Shown piece after piece: positions 39,249-46,737 of a stretch of 48,918 nucleotides of DNA. The position numbers were made by a program, and so were the translations under genes. The notes beneath the pieces were generated by a model that had not been told where the DNA came from, did no database searches, and saw only the letters and a list, made by a program, of their open reading frames with translations. The DNA is taken from NCBI GenBank assembly GCA_964406775.1, contig CAYOSW010000008.1, positions 1 to 48,918 of the forward strand, written 5' to 3'. Origin of the DNA: JACPKO01 sp964406775 (GTDB lineage: Bacteria; Patescibacteriota; Microgenomatia; Daviesbacterales; UBA10151). Numbering within the stretch: position 1 is the first letter of the stretch; every line of letters begins with the position of its first letter.

Positions 39249-40511
39249 ATGCATAAGCTGAACCCCAAATTTTATAAAAGGCTCCCAAAAATCCTGTTTT
39301 TTCTATATCCTGTTTTTTTTCTTGCAGTTTTTTCGGCGGTATTCTTGAGTGTATACCGTTTTTATTCCACACCTAAGATAGTCGATGACAGGCTCGCTCA
39401 GGGCAAGGAGACGTGTATGAATAATCCGCTCAGGGAGCTTTGCTGGGGTGCCTATCTGGCTGAAAGAATTTCAAAAAACGGTCTGCGCGAGGGCTTTTTA
39501 CTTCTGAAAAATTTATACGAGGAGGAGCCTGTAATAAGACCGGTCTGTCATCAGATAGCCTTAAGGATTGGCGAGTATACTTATGAAAAAATTCCTGATC
39601 CGGCAAATCTTGTTGTTTCACCTGAAACCGTCTTTTGCAATTACGGTTTTTATCAGCAATATCCGGCATCGTTACTTTTAACCACAAAAAATATTGAAAG
39701 CGCCAAGTTATTTTGTGAAAGGGTAGGAAAAGAATTAGGGGACGCTGCTCCCGACGCCGGAGCGGAATGTTTTAGAGGAATAGGGCACTCTCTTCCGTTT
39801 ATATCGGGAGGTAAAGGCGATGATGCACTGCAGATGGCTAATTTTGCGGTTGGTACCTGTAAAAAAATTGCTCTCAAAAAAAGAGATTACCAATATTGTC
39901 TGTCGGGTAGTTTTAACCGTTTAGGTATGGCCGAAGTTAGAAAAATGGGGGGATTGAGTATTGATGACAAAAATCCTCTGGCTTTATGCGAGGAGTTCGA
40001 AGACGAAGTCAAAGTTTTTTGTTACCGTAATTTTGAATATACGGGTTTATCGCTCGTTGATAAAACGGACATCGCGACCGCCTTTAATCAGATTCGAGAA
40101 CTGTATAAGGAAAAACCGGAAAGCGGTATCAGTTCTTCGGTTTTTAATCTGGGGTATGATATGGCCCGTAAAGCCATTGCCGGGCAATCCGACTTTGCCG
40201 AAGAGGCGGTGTCCTGCGCGAAGATCCCCTTTCCCTATAGCAGAGATTGTGTTGACGGTGTAAGTGTCGGAATTGCAAAAAATGGCGAACCCGATAAACA
40301 ATACGAGGCTCTCATTTCTTTTTGCAGGAATGCCTTAAACGAGATGAGTATTATGAAGCCTGTAGATTGTCCTTCACTTTATGCAAGACAGTATTTAATG
40401 GGAATTTACAGTATTTCCACTGCAAAAACAGCTTGCGCGGAATTCAAAAAATCTCTTGGTATTTCCTGTGATCCTGAATCCTTCAGAAAAGTAAACTGGC
40501 TGTCATATTAA
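39249..40511 (+). CDS. Cys/His-motif membrane-anchored protein, copy 7 (degenerate ligands)
   Basis: The 420-aa product has the family plan: a membrane helix (about 16-36) and Cys pairs throughout. Its motif positions equal those of copy 2 (100, 130, 174), but ligand residues are lost. The first motif reads 'CHQIALR' (second His lost), the second 'CNYGFYQQYPA' (His and Glu lost), the third 'CFRGIGH' (first His lost) and the fourth 'CLSGSFNR'. The scaffold Cys are kept. It is either a non-binding partner, an antagonist, or a decaying duplicate. It is the most downstream member of the series. Confidence 0.76.
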   Translation: MHKLNPKFYKRLPKILFFLYPVFFLAVFSAVFLSVYRFYSTPKIVDDRLAQGKETCMNNPLRELCWGAYLAERISKNGLREGFLLLKNLYEEEPVIRPVCHQIALRIGEYTYEKIPDPANLVVSPETVFCNYGFYQQYPASLLLTTKNIESAKLFCERVGKELGDAAPDAGAECFRGIGHSLPFISGGKGDDALQMANFAVGTCKKIALKKRDYQYCLSGSFNRLGMAEVRKMGGLSIDDKNPLALCEEFEDEVKVFCYRNFEYTGLSLVDKTDIATAFNQIRELYKEKPESGISSSVFNLGYDMARKAIAGQSDFAEEAVSCAKIPFPYSRDCVDGVSVGIAKNGEPDKQYEALISFCRNALNEMSIMKPVDCPSLYARQYLMGIYSISTAKTACAEFKKSLGISCDPESFRKVNWLSY

Positions 40512-40525
40512 AAGCAGCGTTGGAG

Positions 40526-41536
40526 TTATCTGAGGATAAGTTTTTCGGAAATTGATTTTCCCGATTCGATTCTCTGGATGGCTTCCGCCAGTAAATCGGC
40601 GACACTAATTACTTCAAATTTGGAGTTACTTACAACTTTGTCGGGCTGGGGAATCGTGTCTGTAATAATGACTTTTTCTATGGGTGAATTCTCTATTTTC
40701 TCCAGCGCATCGGCGGAAAGTACCCCGTGAGTGGCTGAAGCCCAGATTTCCCCGGCACCCCTTTCTTTTAAAAGCTTTGCCGCGTTAACCAGGGTTCTGG
40801 CAGTATCAATCATATCGTCAACAAGAAGAACCGTTTTTCCGCTGACATTGCCGATTAAATCAAGAGCCTCGGATTGGTTTACGGTGTTAACGTCACGTTC
40901 TTTGTAAACGATAGCTACGCCGTCAGCTGCGAGTCTTTTTGCATAGGCGGTCGCGATCGGAACTCCTCCCTTATCGGGCGAGGCGACAATGAGGTTTTTA
41001 AATTTTTCTTTTTCGAGTCTGGGGACAAGGCAGTAAGAGCCGTACAGATTATCCCAGGGAATCTGGACAAATCCCTGCGATTGATCGGAGTGGATATCAA
41101 GCGTGCAGATCTTGTCAGCGCCGGAGTGTTTTAAGAGTTGAGCTATCAGGGATGCGGAAACCGGAACTCTCGGGCGGTCTTTTCTGTCCTGGCGGGCATA
41201 ACCGAAATAAGGAATAACCACAATAATCTCTCCGGCTGATGCTCGCTTGGCTGCATCGATCATCAGAAGAAGCTCCATTATGCTTCCGTCGATATCGGGG
41301 GGACAGGTTGACTGAATGATGATTACGCTGCCCCGGCGGATATTAATCGGGATCTGGATTCTTGTTTCACCGTCGGCAAATTTAGTGACGGGTTGGTGGA
41401 CGGTTTTGTTCAGTATTTTTCCTATTTCTTCAGCCAGGGGGATGTTTGATGTGCCTGTAAGCAATACAAAATCGGCAGGGGTTTTTGCAGTTTCGTTATG
41501 ATCCGATAGTATGGTTATATCAGACTGACTTGCCAT
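40526..41536 (-). CDS. prs: Ribose-phosphate pyrophosphokinase (PRPP synthetase)
   Basis: The 336-aa protein has 'YFGYARQDRKDRPRVPVSA', 'CTLDIHSDQSQGF' and 'VASPDKGGVPIA', plus the PRPP-binding loop 'VLLVDDMIDTARTLVNAA'. It converts ribose 5-phosphate and ATP to PRPP for nucleotide synthesis. The N-terminus is about 20 residues longer than usual ('MASQSDITILSDHNETAKTP'). The start used here sits 7 nt after a TATAAT box, so it is plausible. Essential housekeeping gene. Confidence 0.95.
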   Translation of the reverse strand: MASQSDITILSDHNETAKTPADFVLLTGTSNIPLAEEIGKILNKTVHQPVTKFADGETRIQIPINIRRGSVIIIQSTCPPDIDGSIMELLLMIDAAKRASAGEIIVVIPYFGYARQDRKDRPRVPVSASLIAQLLKHSGADKICTLDIHSDQSQGFVQIPWDNLYGSYCLVPRLEKEKFKNLIVASPDKGGVPIATAYAKRLAADGVAIVYKERDVNTVNQSEALDLIGNVSGKTVLLVDDMIDTARTLVNAAKLLKERGAGEIWASATHGVLSADALEKIENSPIEKVIITDTIPQPDKVVSNSKFEVISVADLLAEAIQRIESGKSISEKLILR

Positions 41537-41543
41537 TGCGTAA

Positions 41544-41572
41544 ATTATATCCCATCAGCTGATAGCCTGCAA
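41544..41572 (-). promoter_or_regulatory. Promoter of prs
   Basis: TTGCAG (41567-41572) and a perfect TATAAT (41544-41549) are 17 nt apart on the minus strand, with the ATG 7 nt downstream. The layout is leaderless. Confidence 0.68.
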
Positions 41573-41574
41573 AT

Positions 41575-42459
41575 TTAACGTTTGAGGTACGGCAGAAATT
41601 TTGAGTAGTCCAATCCGTTTACGACACCATCACCGTTGATGTCAGCCTTTTTTTGAGTATCGGTCTCGGGTTTGCCCCAGGCGCTGTAAACCAGGGATAA
41701 GTCTACCGAATTGACCTGGCCGTCGGAATTAAAATCAAATTCTGTCTGCCCGGTTCCGGTGTTCTGTATCTCTGCAGTATTTGCGGAAGAGGAGGTTGCC
41801 TGGGGTTGTAAACCGGCAGATTCGGAGGAGGCTTGTTCATCCTCTCCGGCGGGGGTGTTTATCTGTACTTCAGCAGAATTTAATTCCACTGCGGAGTCGG
41901 GATTACCCAGGATATTTATTTTGGTTGATTCCTCGTTAAAACCGATTTTCGTGCTTGTTGAGATTCCCGGTTTAGGCTGAAAAGTCAAAACCGCAAGAAT
42001 TCCCGAGCCGGAGATGCCGGCATTTCCGTCTGTACCCAGAGAAAACACTGCAGATCCTGTTGAGATTTTAGGTTCAATTAGAACTTTAGGAAGGAATTGT
42101 CTAGGGGTTATGCTTTTCAGCTCCAGTATTTCCGGATCATAGTTAATTGAAAGATTGACGCTCGTGATTTTGTTATTGTTTGCGTTAGTAAAAACATCGA
42201 CAGTAAAACCTCCCGAACTAGTTACTTCGCTTTTCGCCGGCTGAAGGGAGAGATTAACGGTCTCAAGCGATGCCTGAGTGGTGCCTTGTTTAGGTGTTTG
42301 GGTGAGGTAAACACCGGTACCGACTCCTCCAATCAATAACAGTAAAACTGTTAACAGGCCAAGAATTTTAGGATTAACGTAGCTGAATTTAAAAATTCCG
42401 CCTTTGTTGTAGTTTTCAACAGAAATTACAACCGGTTTGTCTTTTTGTTGAGAGTCCAT
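41575..42459 (-). CDS. Membrane-anchored cohesin-dockerin protein
   Basis: The 294-aa protein has an N-terminal membrane helix (about 32-52) and a cohesin-like beta sandwich (about 75-205: 'VDVFTNANNNKITSVNLSIN', 'YDPEILEL', 'LAVLTFQPK'). A Ser/Glu/Gln-rich linker follows, and then a dockerin type I from about 245 with two Ca2+ loops, 'DFNSDGQVNSVDLS' and 'DINGDGVVNGLDYS'. Cohesins and dockerins bind one another and build extracellular complexes. Having both in one anchored chain would permit chain- or oligomer-formation. TATACT lies 6 nt before the ATG. Confidence 0.82.
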   Translation of the reverse strand: MDSQQKDKPVVISVENYNKGGIFKFSYVNPKILGLLTVLLLLIGGVGTGVYLTQTPKQGTTQASLETVNLSLQPAKSEVTSSGGFTVDVFTNANNNKITSVNLSINYDPEILELKSITPRQFLPKVLIEPKISTGSAVFSLGTDGNAGISGSGILAVLTFQPKPGISTSTKIGFNEESTKINILGNPDSAVELNSAEVQINTPAGEDEQASSESAGLQPQATSSSANTAEIQNTGTGQTEFDFNSDGQVNSVDLSLVYSAWGKPETDTQKKADINGDGVVNGLDYSKFLPYLKR

Positions 42460-42465
42460 AAAATT

Positions 42466-42471
42466 AGTATA
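42466..42471 (-). promoter_or_regulatory. -10 box of the cohesin-dockerin gene
   Basis: TATACT on the minus strand, 6 nt from the ATG at 42459. The -35 region (AGTTTC around 42489-42494) is weak. Confidence 0.42.
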
Positions 42472-42507
42472 GCACTGAATTTAGCGGGGAAACTAAAGTC
42501 GGTAAAA

Positions 42508-42536
42508 TTGAGTTTTCGGTATAAATTTGGTATCAT
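42508..42536 (+). promoter_or_regulatory. Promoter for the 455-aa gene, with Shine-Dalgarno
   Basis: TTGAGT (42508-42513) and TATCAT (42531-42536) are separated by 17 nt. A strong AAGGAG lies at 42571-42576, 5 nt before the ATG at 42582. This leadered arrangement differs from the nearby leaderless genes. Confidence 0.62.
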
Positions 42537-42581
42537 ACGCTTGAAGCTAATTCTTGATGGATTTAGCCTCAAGGAGCCAAA

Positions 42582-43949
42582 ATGGCACGCGGTCCGGCAC
42601 TAGCAGGATCAGGAATAAGAGTCATTGCCCCGGGAGCAGGAGGGGGCAGGGGGAACTCTTTTGGCTTCAAGGGCGTCATCAGGGCATCCGGTCCTGAGGG
42701 TAGTAGAGTAGCCTTTCTCAATCCGAGCGACACCTCAATCAATAGAAATCTCTTTGCAAGCGTAAAGCCTTTGGGCGTATTACCGTTAAAAATTCCGGGG
42801 GGATCAGGTGAAAATGGTAAATCAGGCATAGGAATGCCGTCATTTCAAGAGTTTACGCCGGGACAGATTAATCAGCTAAAAGCTTCAGGCGAAAGACCTA
42901 AGAATCCTGCAAGAGGCTCAGTAAGATTTGAGCCGAGAAACAGCTCACCTCAGGCTGAAACTAGGACCGTGGTAAGCAAAAAAGCGGCTGGGGCTGAGAT
43001 TGGTGCAAGAGCTTACAGGGTGGAAATCTTCAGGGGCAATATCAATGAATTAAGAAACATTGTTGTGGAGGCCGGAAGTAATCGGGAAATCCGGGGCGTT
43101 CAGCTGAATCCGGTATTGGAGCAGGTCAGAAGAATGGCGATGAGAAGAAGAGCGCTGTATCAGTCACCTAAGACTGACACCATAGCAAAACCCCAACCTG
43201 AGCAGAAACAGGACATTAGTAAGCCCGGGACCTCAGTCCGGTTAAAAACGGCAACTGCGGTTGGGGAAAAAGTAATCGTAAAACGCACAAAAAAAGATGA
43301 TGAAATTAAAAGACAGAAGCGCTTAGAAAAATTACAGGAAAGAAGAAAAGTCGTTGTCGATGACAGGCTGCAGTCTCAGAGAATTGCGGCGCTTGACGCG
43401 GCCAGGAGAAAGATTTTAGCAACTGAACCTGATGGAATGTTAACGATAGAGAGAGTGGTGGCTATTTCGGGCGTTGCGGATTTCAGGGCTTACAGAAGTC
43501 CAATTTTGGAGGGGACGGAGCACGAGGATGGTGGTCAGGTCAGGATGAGAAAAAGTGCATCATCTGATTTGAGACCGGTCACGGAGTCAGCGTTGGCTGA
43601 ATTTGCCGATCGATATGTGCCGGTTATGGCGGGAGAAGGAAGAGATGCCACAAGAAAACAATTCATTACGGTAGTTACTTTACCCGATGAGCTTGAGCCC
43701 GCTGTTGATCCCGAAACCTATTTTAATCCGGAAAATAAAACCAGAATAATCGAACGGGAGGAAACGGCTATTGTTGCTTCTGAGCGGGATTATATACCTG
43801 AGGAGCAAATTGCGGATACAATTACAGAACCTCGGAAAGACAGGGAAAAAGATCCGGTTCTGCCGGTTTTGAGTCTTAGGGGATCGCTCAGGCTTGACAA
43901 GGGGTTGTATATTAATAATGAAGGAGAAGAGCTAGCTTTAGCCGCATAA
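42582..43949 (+). CDS. Hypothetical Arg/Lys-rich protein, 455 aa, LALAA C-terminus
   Basis: The start is fixed by AAGGAG 5 nt upstream. The N-terminus is Gly/Ala-rich and basic ('GPALAGSGIRVIAPGAGGGR'). A long charged helix (about 232-275) contains 'KRQKRLEKLQERRK', probably a coiled coil. The C-terminal part is acidic and ends 'EELALAA'. There is no signal peptide and no membrane segment, so it is probably cytoplasmic. I do not recognise the family. The C-terminus resembles the SsrA-type degron, as does that of the next gene. Confidence 0.68.
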   Translation: MARGPALAGSGIRVIAPGAGGGRGNSFGFKGVIRASGPEGSRVAFLNPSDTSINRNLFASVKPLGVLPLKIPGGSGENGKSGIGMPSFQEFTPGQINQLKASGERPKNPARGSVRFEPRNSSPQAETRTVVSKKAAGAEIGARAYRVEIFRGNINELRNIVVEAGSNREIRGVQLNPVLEQVRRMAMRRRALYQSPKTDTIAKPQPEQKQDISKPGTSVRLKTATAVGEKVIVKRTKKDDEIKRQKRLEKLQERRKVVVDDRLQSQRIAALDAARRKILATEPDGMLTIERVVAISGVADFRAYRSPILEGTEHEDGGQVRMRKSASSDLRPVTESALAEFADRYVPVMAGEGRDATRKQFITVVTLPDELEPAVDPETYFNPENKTRIIEREETAIVASERDYIPEEQIADTITEPRKDREKDPVLPVLSLRGSLRLDKGLYINNEGEELALAA

Positions 43950-43972
43950 GCGAAGCTTGCAATTCATAAAAT

Positions 43973-44458
43973 ATGACAGAAATTGATAAAAAAACGTTAG
44001 CAGGTGGATGGGCCCGTGGAATTTTCCGGGTTGAACTAATCGAACGGTTATCAGAAGGCGATAGCAGAGATACTATGACTACTTTAGTCTCAACCCAGGA
44101 CGCAGGCTTCCATTCAGGTGTCCATACACAGCAAGCTTTAAAATTGGGTCAGGGTTATCCGGTAAGACTAGGCAAATTTGAAAGACCCGTACCTCTTGGC
44201 GAACGACAGCAGGTTGCAAGTTTGGATTTATACGGCGATACAGCAGTTCATACAGAGGAAGTCGATCCGATACAGGAAGCTCAGAGGACAGCTGCAGTTC
44301 AGAATCCTGCGTCCCAGGCTTTAGATAAACCGATGACCGTCAGGCAATTTGTGATCAGAATTTTCAGTAGGAAAACAGCTCAGGAATTAGGTCTTGAAGA
44401 ATTGGTCAGGGAAGATAATCAAATTGCCTCCCTGGAAGAATTACCGCTGGCCGCCTAA
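43973..44458 (+). CDS. Hypothetical protein, 161 aa, LPLAA C-terminus
   Basis: The 161-aa product lies 23 nt after the 455-aa gene with no clear Shine-Dalgarno site. It has 'ARGIFRVELIERLSEGDSRD', a central segment 'QALKLGQGYPVRLGKFERPV', and a C-terminal helix, ending 'LEELPLAA'. No family recognised. The ending matches that of the upstream gene ('ELALAA'), suggesting a shared turnover or localisation signal. Confidence 0.6.
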   Translation: MTEIDKKTLAGGWARGIFRVELIERLSEGDSRDTMTTLVSTQDAGFHSGVHTQQALKLGQGYPVRLGKFERPVPLGERQQVASLDLYGDTAVHTEEVDPIQEAQRTAAVQNPASQALDKPMTVRQFVIRIFSRKTAQELGLEELVREDNQIASLEELPLAA

Positions 44459-44459
44459 C

Positions 44460-44488
44460 TTGACACCGTAATTTTTTTTCAGTACGCT
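44460..44488 (+). promoter_or_regulatory. Promoter of the 651-aa gene
   Basis: A perfect TTGACA (44460-44465) begins two bases after the previous stop. TACGCT (44483-44488) follows after 17 nt, and the ATG is 11 nt further. The -10 box is imperfect. Confidence 0.5.
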
Positions 44489-44499
44489 AGTTTGAAGAT

Positions 44500-46455
44500 A
44501 TGTCAGAACTACCCGCACCGCGAGCAACCCCGGAATCGTCTCCCCGTGTTGAATCGCGTCCCGAAAGAGGGACGGCGATCAATGCATTTAATAACATTTT
44601 TAAAAAATACTCGGAAGCAATGTCTCCTTTGCTGACCCGTCTTGAGGCTGGAGAGAATTTGTCCAGTGAAGAAAGAAGAGATGCTAATGCCTACCGGGTT
44701 ACGAGAGATGGAGTTAATAACACCGTTTCCCGGGAATACCGCCCCGATCAACCGGCTATTCCGGATGATCTCGTCTCGGACGAGTGGACCAATGTATATA
44801 AGGATCCGGACGGTAAGGTAGTCGGTAAACAGCAGGAAGGCATCCCTACAAACCATATGCTCAAATGGATAGACGGAGAAATTGCCAAGCAAGGCGAGCG
44901 CCCTAACGCTGCAGATTTGATGTCAAGAGATATGCTCAGGGCAAGCAGCGGTACTTATGCCGAGCTCCATTCGACTCCTGGTTCAATTGACCGTGAGACC
45001 AGAGTCAGGCAGGAAGCGGGAGCGATAATCCACCCTGATCCGACCCGCGACAGCAGAATTTCCCAGGATAATGAGACCGACAGAGCCGCTCACGAGCGCG
45101 ACGACTGGCAGATGGCATCGGATGAGATTGACGAAAGAACAGAGCTTGTATTGCCTCCGCTTAAGACTGAGACTCCATCAGTTGTAAATGTTCCGAAGAT
45201 AGTAGTTGACGATACGGCTGAACCCAGAAGGGTTCACGTCCGCGATCACGACGACGTTAAGCCGCCTTATGAGCCTAGGCCGGTTTTAAGCGGAGGGATA
45301 ATAGATTTCGGTGGGGGTACGGTAACGCTTCCTCCTGGGGAAATTACCAGTGATTATATTGTACCTGTCGGGAGGTCAATTCCGGACAGACTAGCAGCTC
45401 CGGCTGAACCTCATCCTATGGATACAGATTTACCGGGGACGCTTCCGGGAACTATAGACGAAGGTGATGAATTGAAACGGCTTAGGGAAGATGTAGACGG
45501 GAAGCTCGAAGCTGCGGGCTTACCTCCGAGTGATGAAAAACCATTTGACAGCTTAGATGATTCAGCAGGGTCGGGAATTGAACCTGGTGATCCGGGCTTT
45601 AGATTCGGGATGCCTCCCAGAAGAGAGGCCGCGCCAACAGAGGGAGCTGAGAGCACGGAAGGACCCGAGGATGCGGCTGAAAAAGCAGCCGGAGCCAGGG
45701 GTGAAAGGTTGGCTAAAACCAATTTGGCCAGGAGGTTGTGGGACCGGGCAAGAGATTTTGTCGGCAGAAGCGCTCCGGATGATGATTGGTTAGCGCCGAG
45801 AGTTGACGCCCCGTTGAAGCCCGGGTATACAGGCAAAAGGGTAGGAAGATGGATCGCGTTGGCGCTTGTTGTGGCGGCAGTGGTTGCAACTTGTGCAAGA
45901 CCTGGCGCGGGCGGCCCTCAAGCATCGTCAGGAGCTGAGCCATTTCCGGGAAATCAGTATCCTAAGATGGAGCAAGTTGTTGACAGGCCCCAGCCCACTT
46001 CGGTCGCCGAAGCTGATCCCTCCCTTGCTCCTGCAGCTGCAGTTGAATCCCGGCGAGCGGATGCAGAGGCGATTAAATTCCCGGATAGGGTTACCAACCG
46101 GACTCTCGACGGCTTAGTTAGGGCCAAGATTGTCGCTTTGGACCCGGAATTTCAGAGGGATATTGCAGAACGGGGTATTGCTCCAGAAGATGTATCGGAC
46201 CAAGATCCGGCTTTTCAGAAAGCTTTATTTGAGGCCACTCAGAAAGCTGGAGGTGGAGATAACTTCAATAAGGCAGTAGAAGCTTTAGTAGCTTGGGAAC
46301 AGGGTCAAATCCCGGATATGAATAAGGGTCGTGAAGTTCTGGATCCGAACGACAAAAATAAAATCAACACGGCTCGGTTTGATATGGCTAAAATAGATCT
46401 GGACAGATATCAGGGTACGATCTCGGCAATAAGAGATCAGGGGGGTGCAAGATGA
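44500..46455 (+). CDS. Single-membrane-helix protein with large charged head, 651 aa
   Basis: Residues 1-447 are hydrophilic and Pro/Glu/Asp-rich, and presumably cytoplasmic. They contain 'INAFNNIFKKYSEAMSPLLT' near the N-terminus and 'DDWQMASDEIDERTELVLPP' in the middle. A membrane helix at about 449-466 ('GRWIALALVVAAVVATC') is followed by about 185 outer residues. The N-terminal segment and the D-W-x-M-A motif recur in the 479-aa protein downstream, so the two are paralogues. Function unknown. The next gene starts inside its stop codon (ATGA). Confidence 0.68.
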   Translation: MSELPAPRATPESSPRVESRPERGTAINAFNNIFKKYSEAMSPLLTRLEAGENLSSEERRDANAYRVTRDGVNNTVSREYRPDQPAIPDDLVSDEWTNVYKDPDGKVVGKQQEGIPTNHMLKWIDGEIAKQGERPNAADLMSRDMLRASSGTYAELHSTPGSIDRETRVRQEAGAIIHPDPTRDSRISQDNETDRAAHERDDWQMASDEIDERTELVLPPLKTETPSVVNVPKIVVDDTAEPRRVHVRDHDDVKPPYEPRPVLSGGIIDFGGGTVTLPPGEITSDYIVPVGRSIPDRLAAPAEPHPMDTDLPGTLPGTIDEGDELKRLREDVDGKLEAAGLPPSDEKPFDSLDDSAGSGIEPGDPGFRFGMPPRREAAPTEGAESTEGPEDAAEKAAGARGERLAKTNLARRLWDRARDFVGRSAPDDDWLAPRVDAPLKPGYTGKRVGRWIALALVVAAVVATCARPGAGGPQASSGAEPFPGNQYPKMEQVVDRPQPTSVAEADPSLAPAAAVESRRADAEAIKFPDRVTNRTLDGLVRAKIVALDPEFQRDIAERGIAPEDVSDQDPAFQKALFEATQKAGGGDNFNKAVEALVAWEQGQIPDMNKGREVLDPNDKNKINTARFDMAKIDLDRYQGTISAIRDQGGAR

Positions 46456-46697
46456 ATGATGATAAACCAAAATTAAGTCAGGATTTACTCGATCAGGTCA
46501 CTGCACAAATTGTGGCCAAGATTTTGATGCGGGTAGCAAAGGATTTGACGGACGAAGATGTTGATCAGATTGAAAAACTCGATCACGAGGATGACGAAGG
46601 TAAAAAGATTATGGAATATCTATATCAAAAAGTTCCGAATATGGAAAATATAATTTTTGAAGAACTCCAGGCTATCCGCAAGCAAGCCTCCGAATAA
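46452..46697 (+). CDS. Small acidic protein, DUF5663-like, 81 aa
   Basis: The gene overlaps the previous stop by 4 nt. The 81-aa product is acidic and helical: 'LSQDLLDQVTAQIVAKILMR', then 'LTDEDVDQIEKLDHEDDEGK', then 'YLYQKVPNMENIIFEELQAI'. The last part, VPN followed by a helix, resembles DUF5663 proteins that are common in Patescibacteria. Their role is unknown, although the small size and the coupling to the membrane protein suggest an adaptor. Confidence 0.62.
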   Translation: MNDDKPKLSQDLLDQVTAQIVAKILMRVAKDLTDEDVDQIEKLDHEDDEGKKIMEYLYQKVPNMENIIFEELQAIRKQASE

Positions 46698-46724
46698 TTG
46701 ACAATATAAATCCTGTAGTATAAA
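46698..46724 (+). promoter_or_regulatory. Candidate promoter of the 479-aa gene
   Basis: A perfect TTGACA (46698-46703) is followed by TATAAA (46719-46724), a 15-nt spacer that is shorter than ideal. The ATG lies 13 nt beyond. Confidence 0.45.
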
Positions 46725-46737
46725 CTTTTGAACCTAT

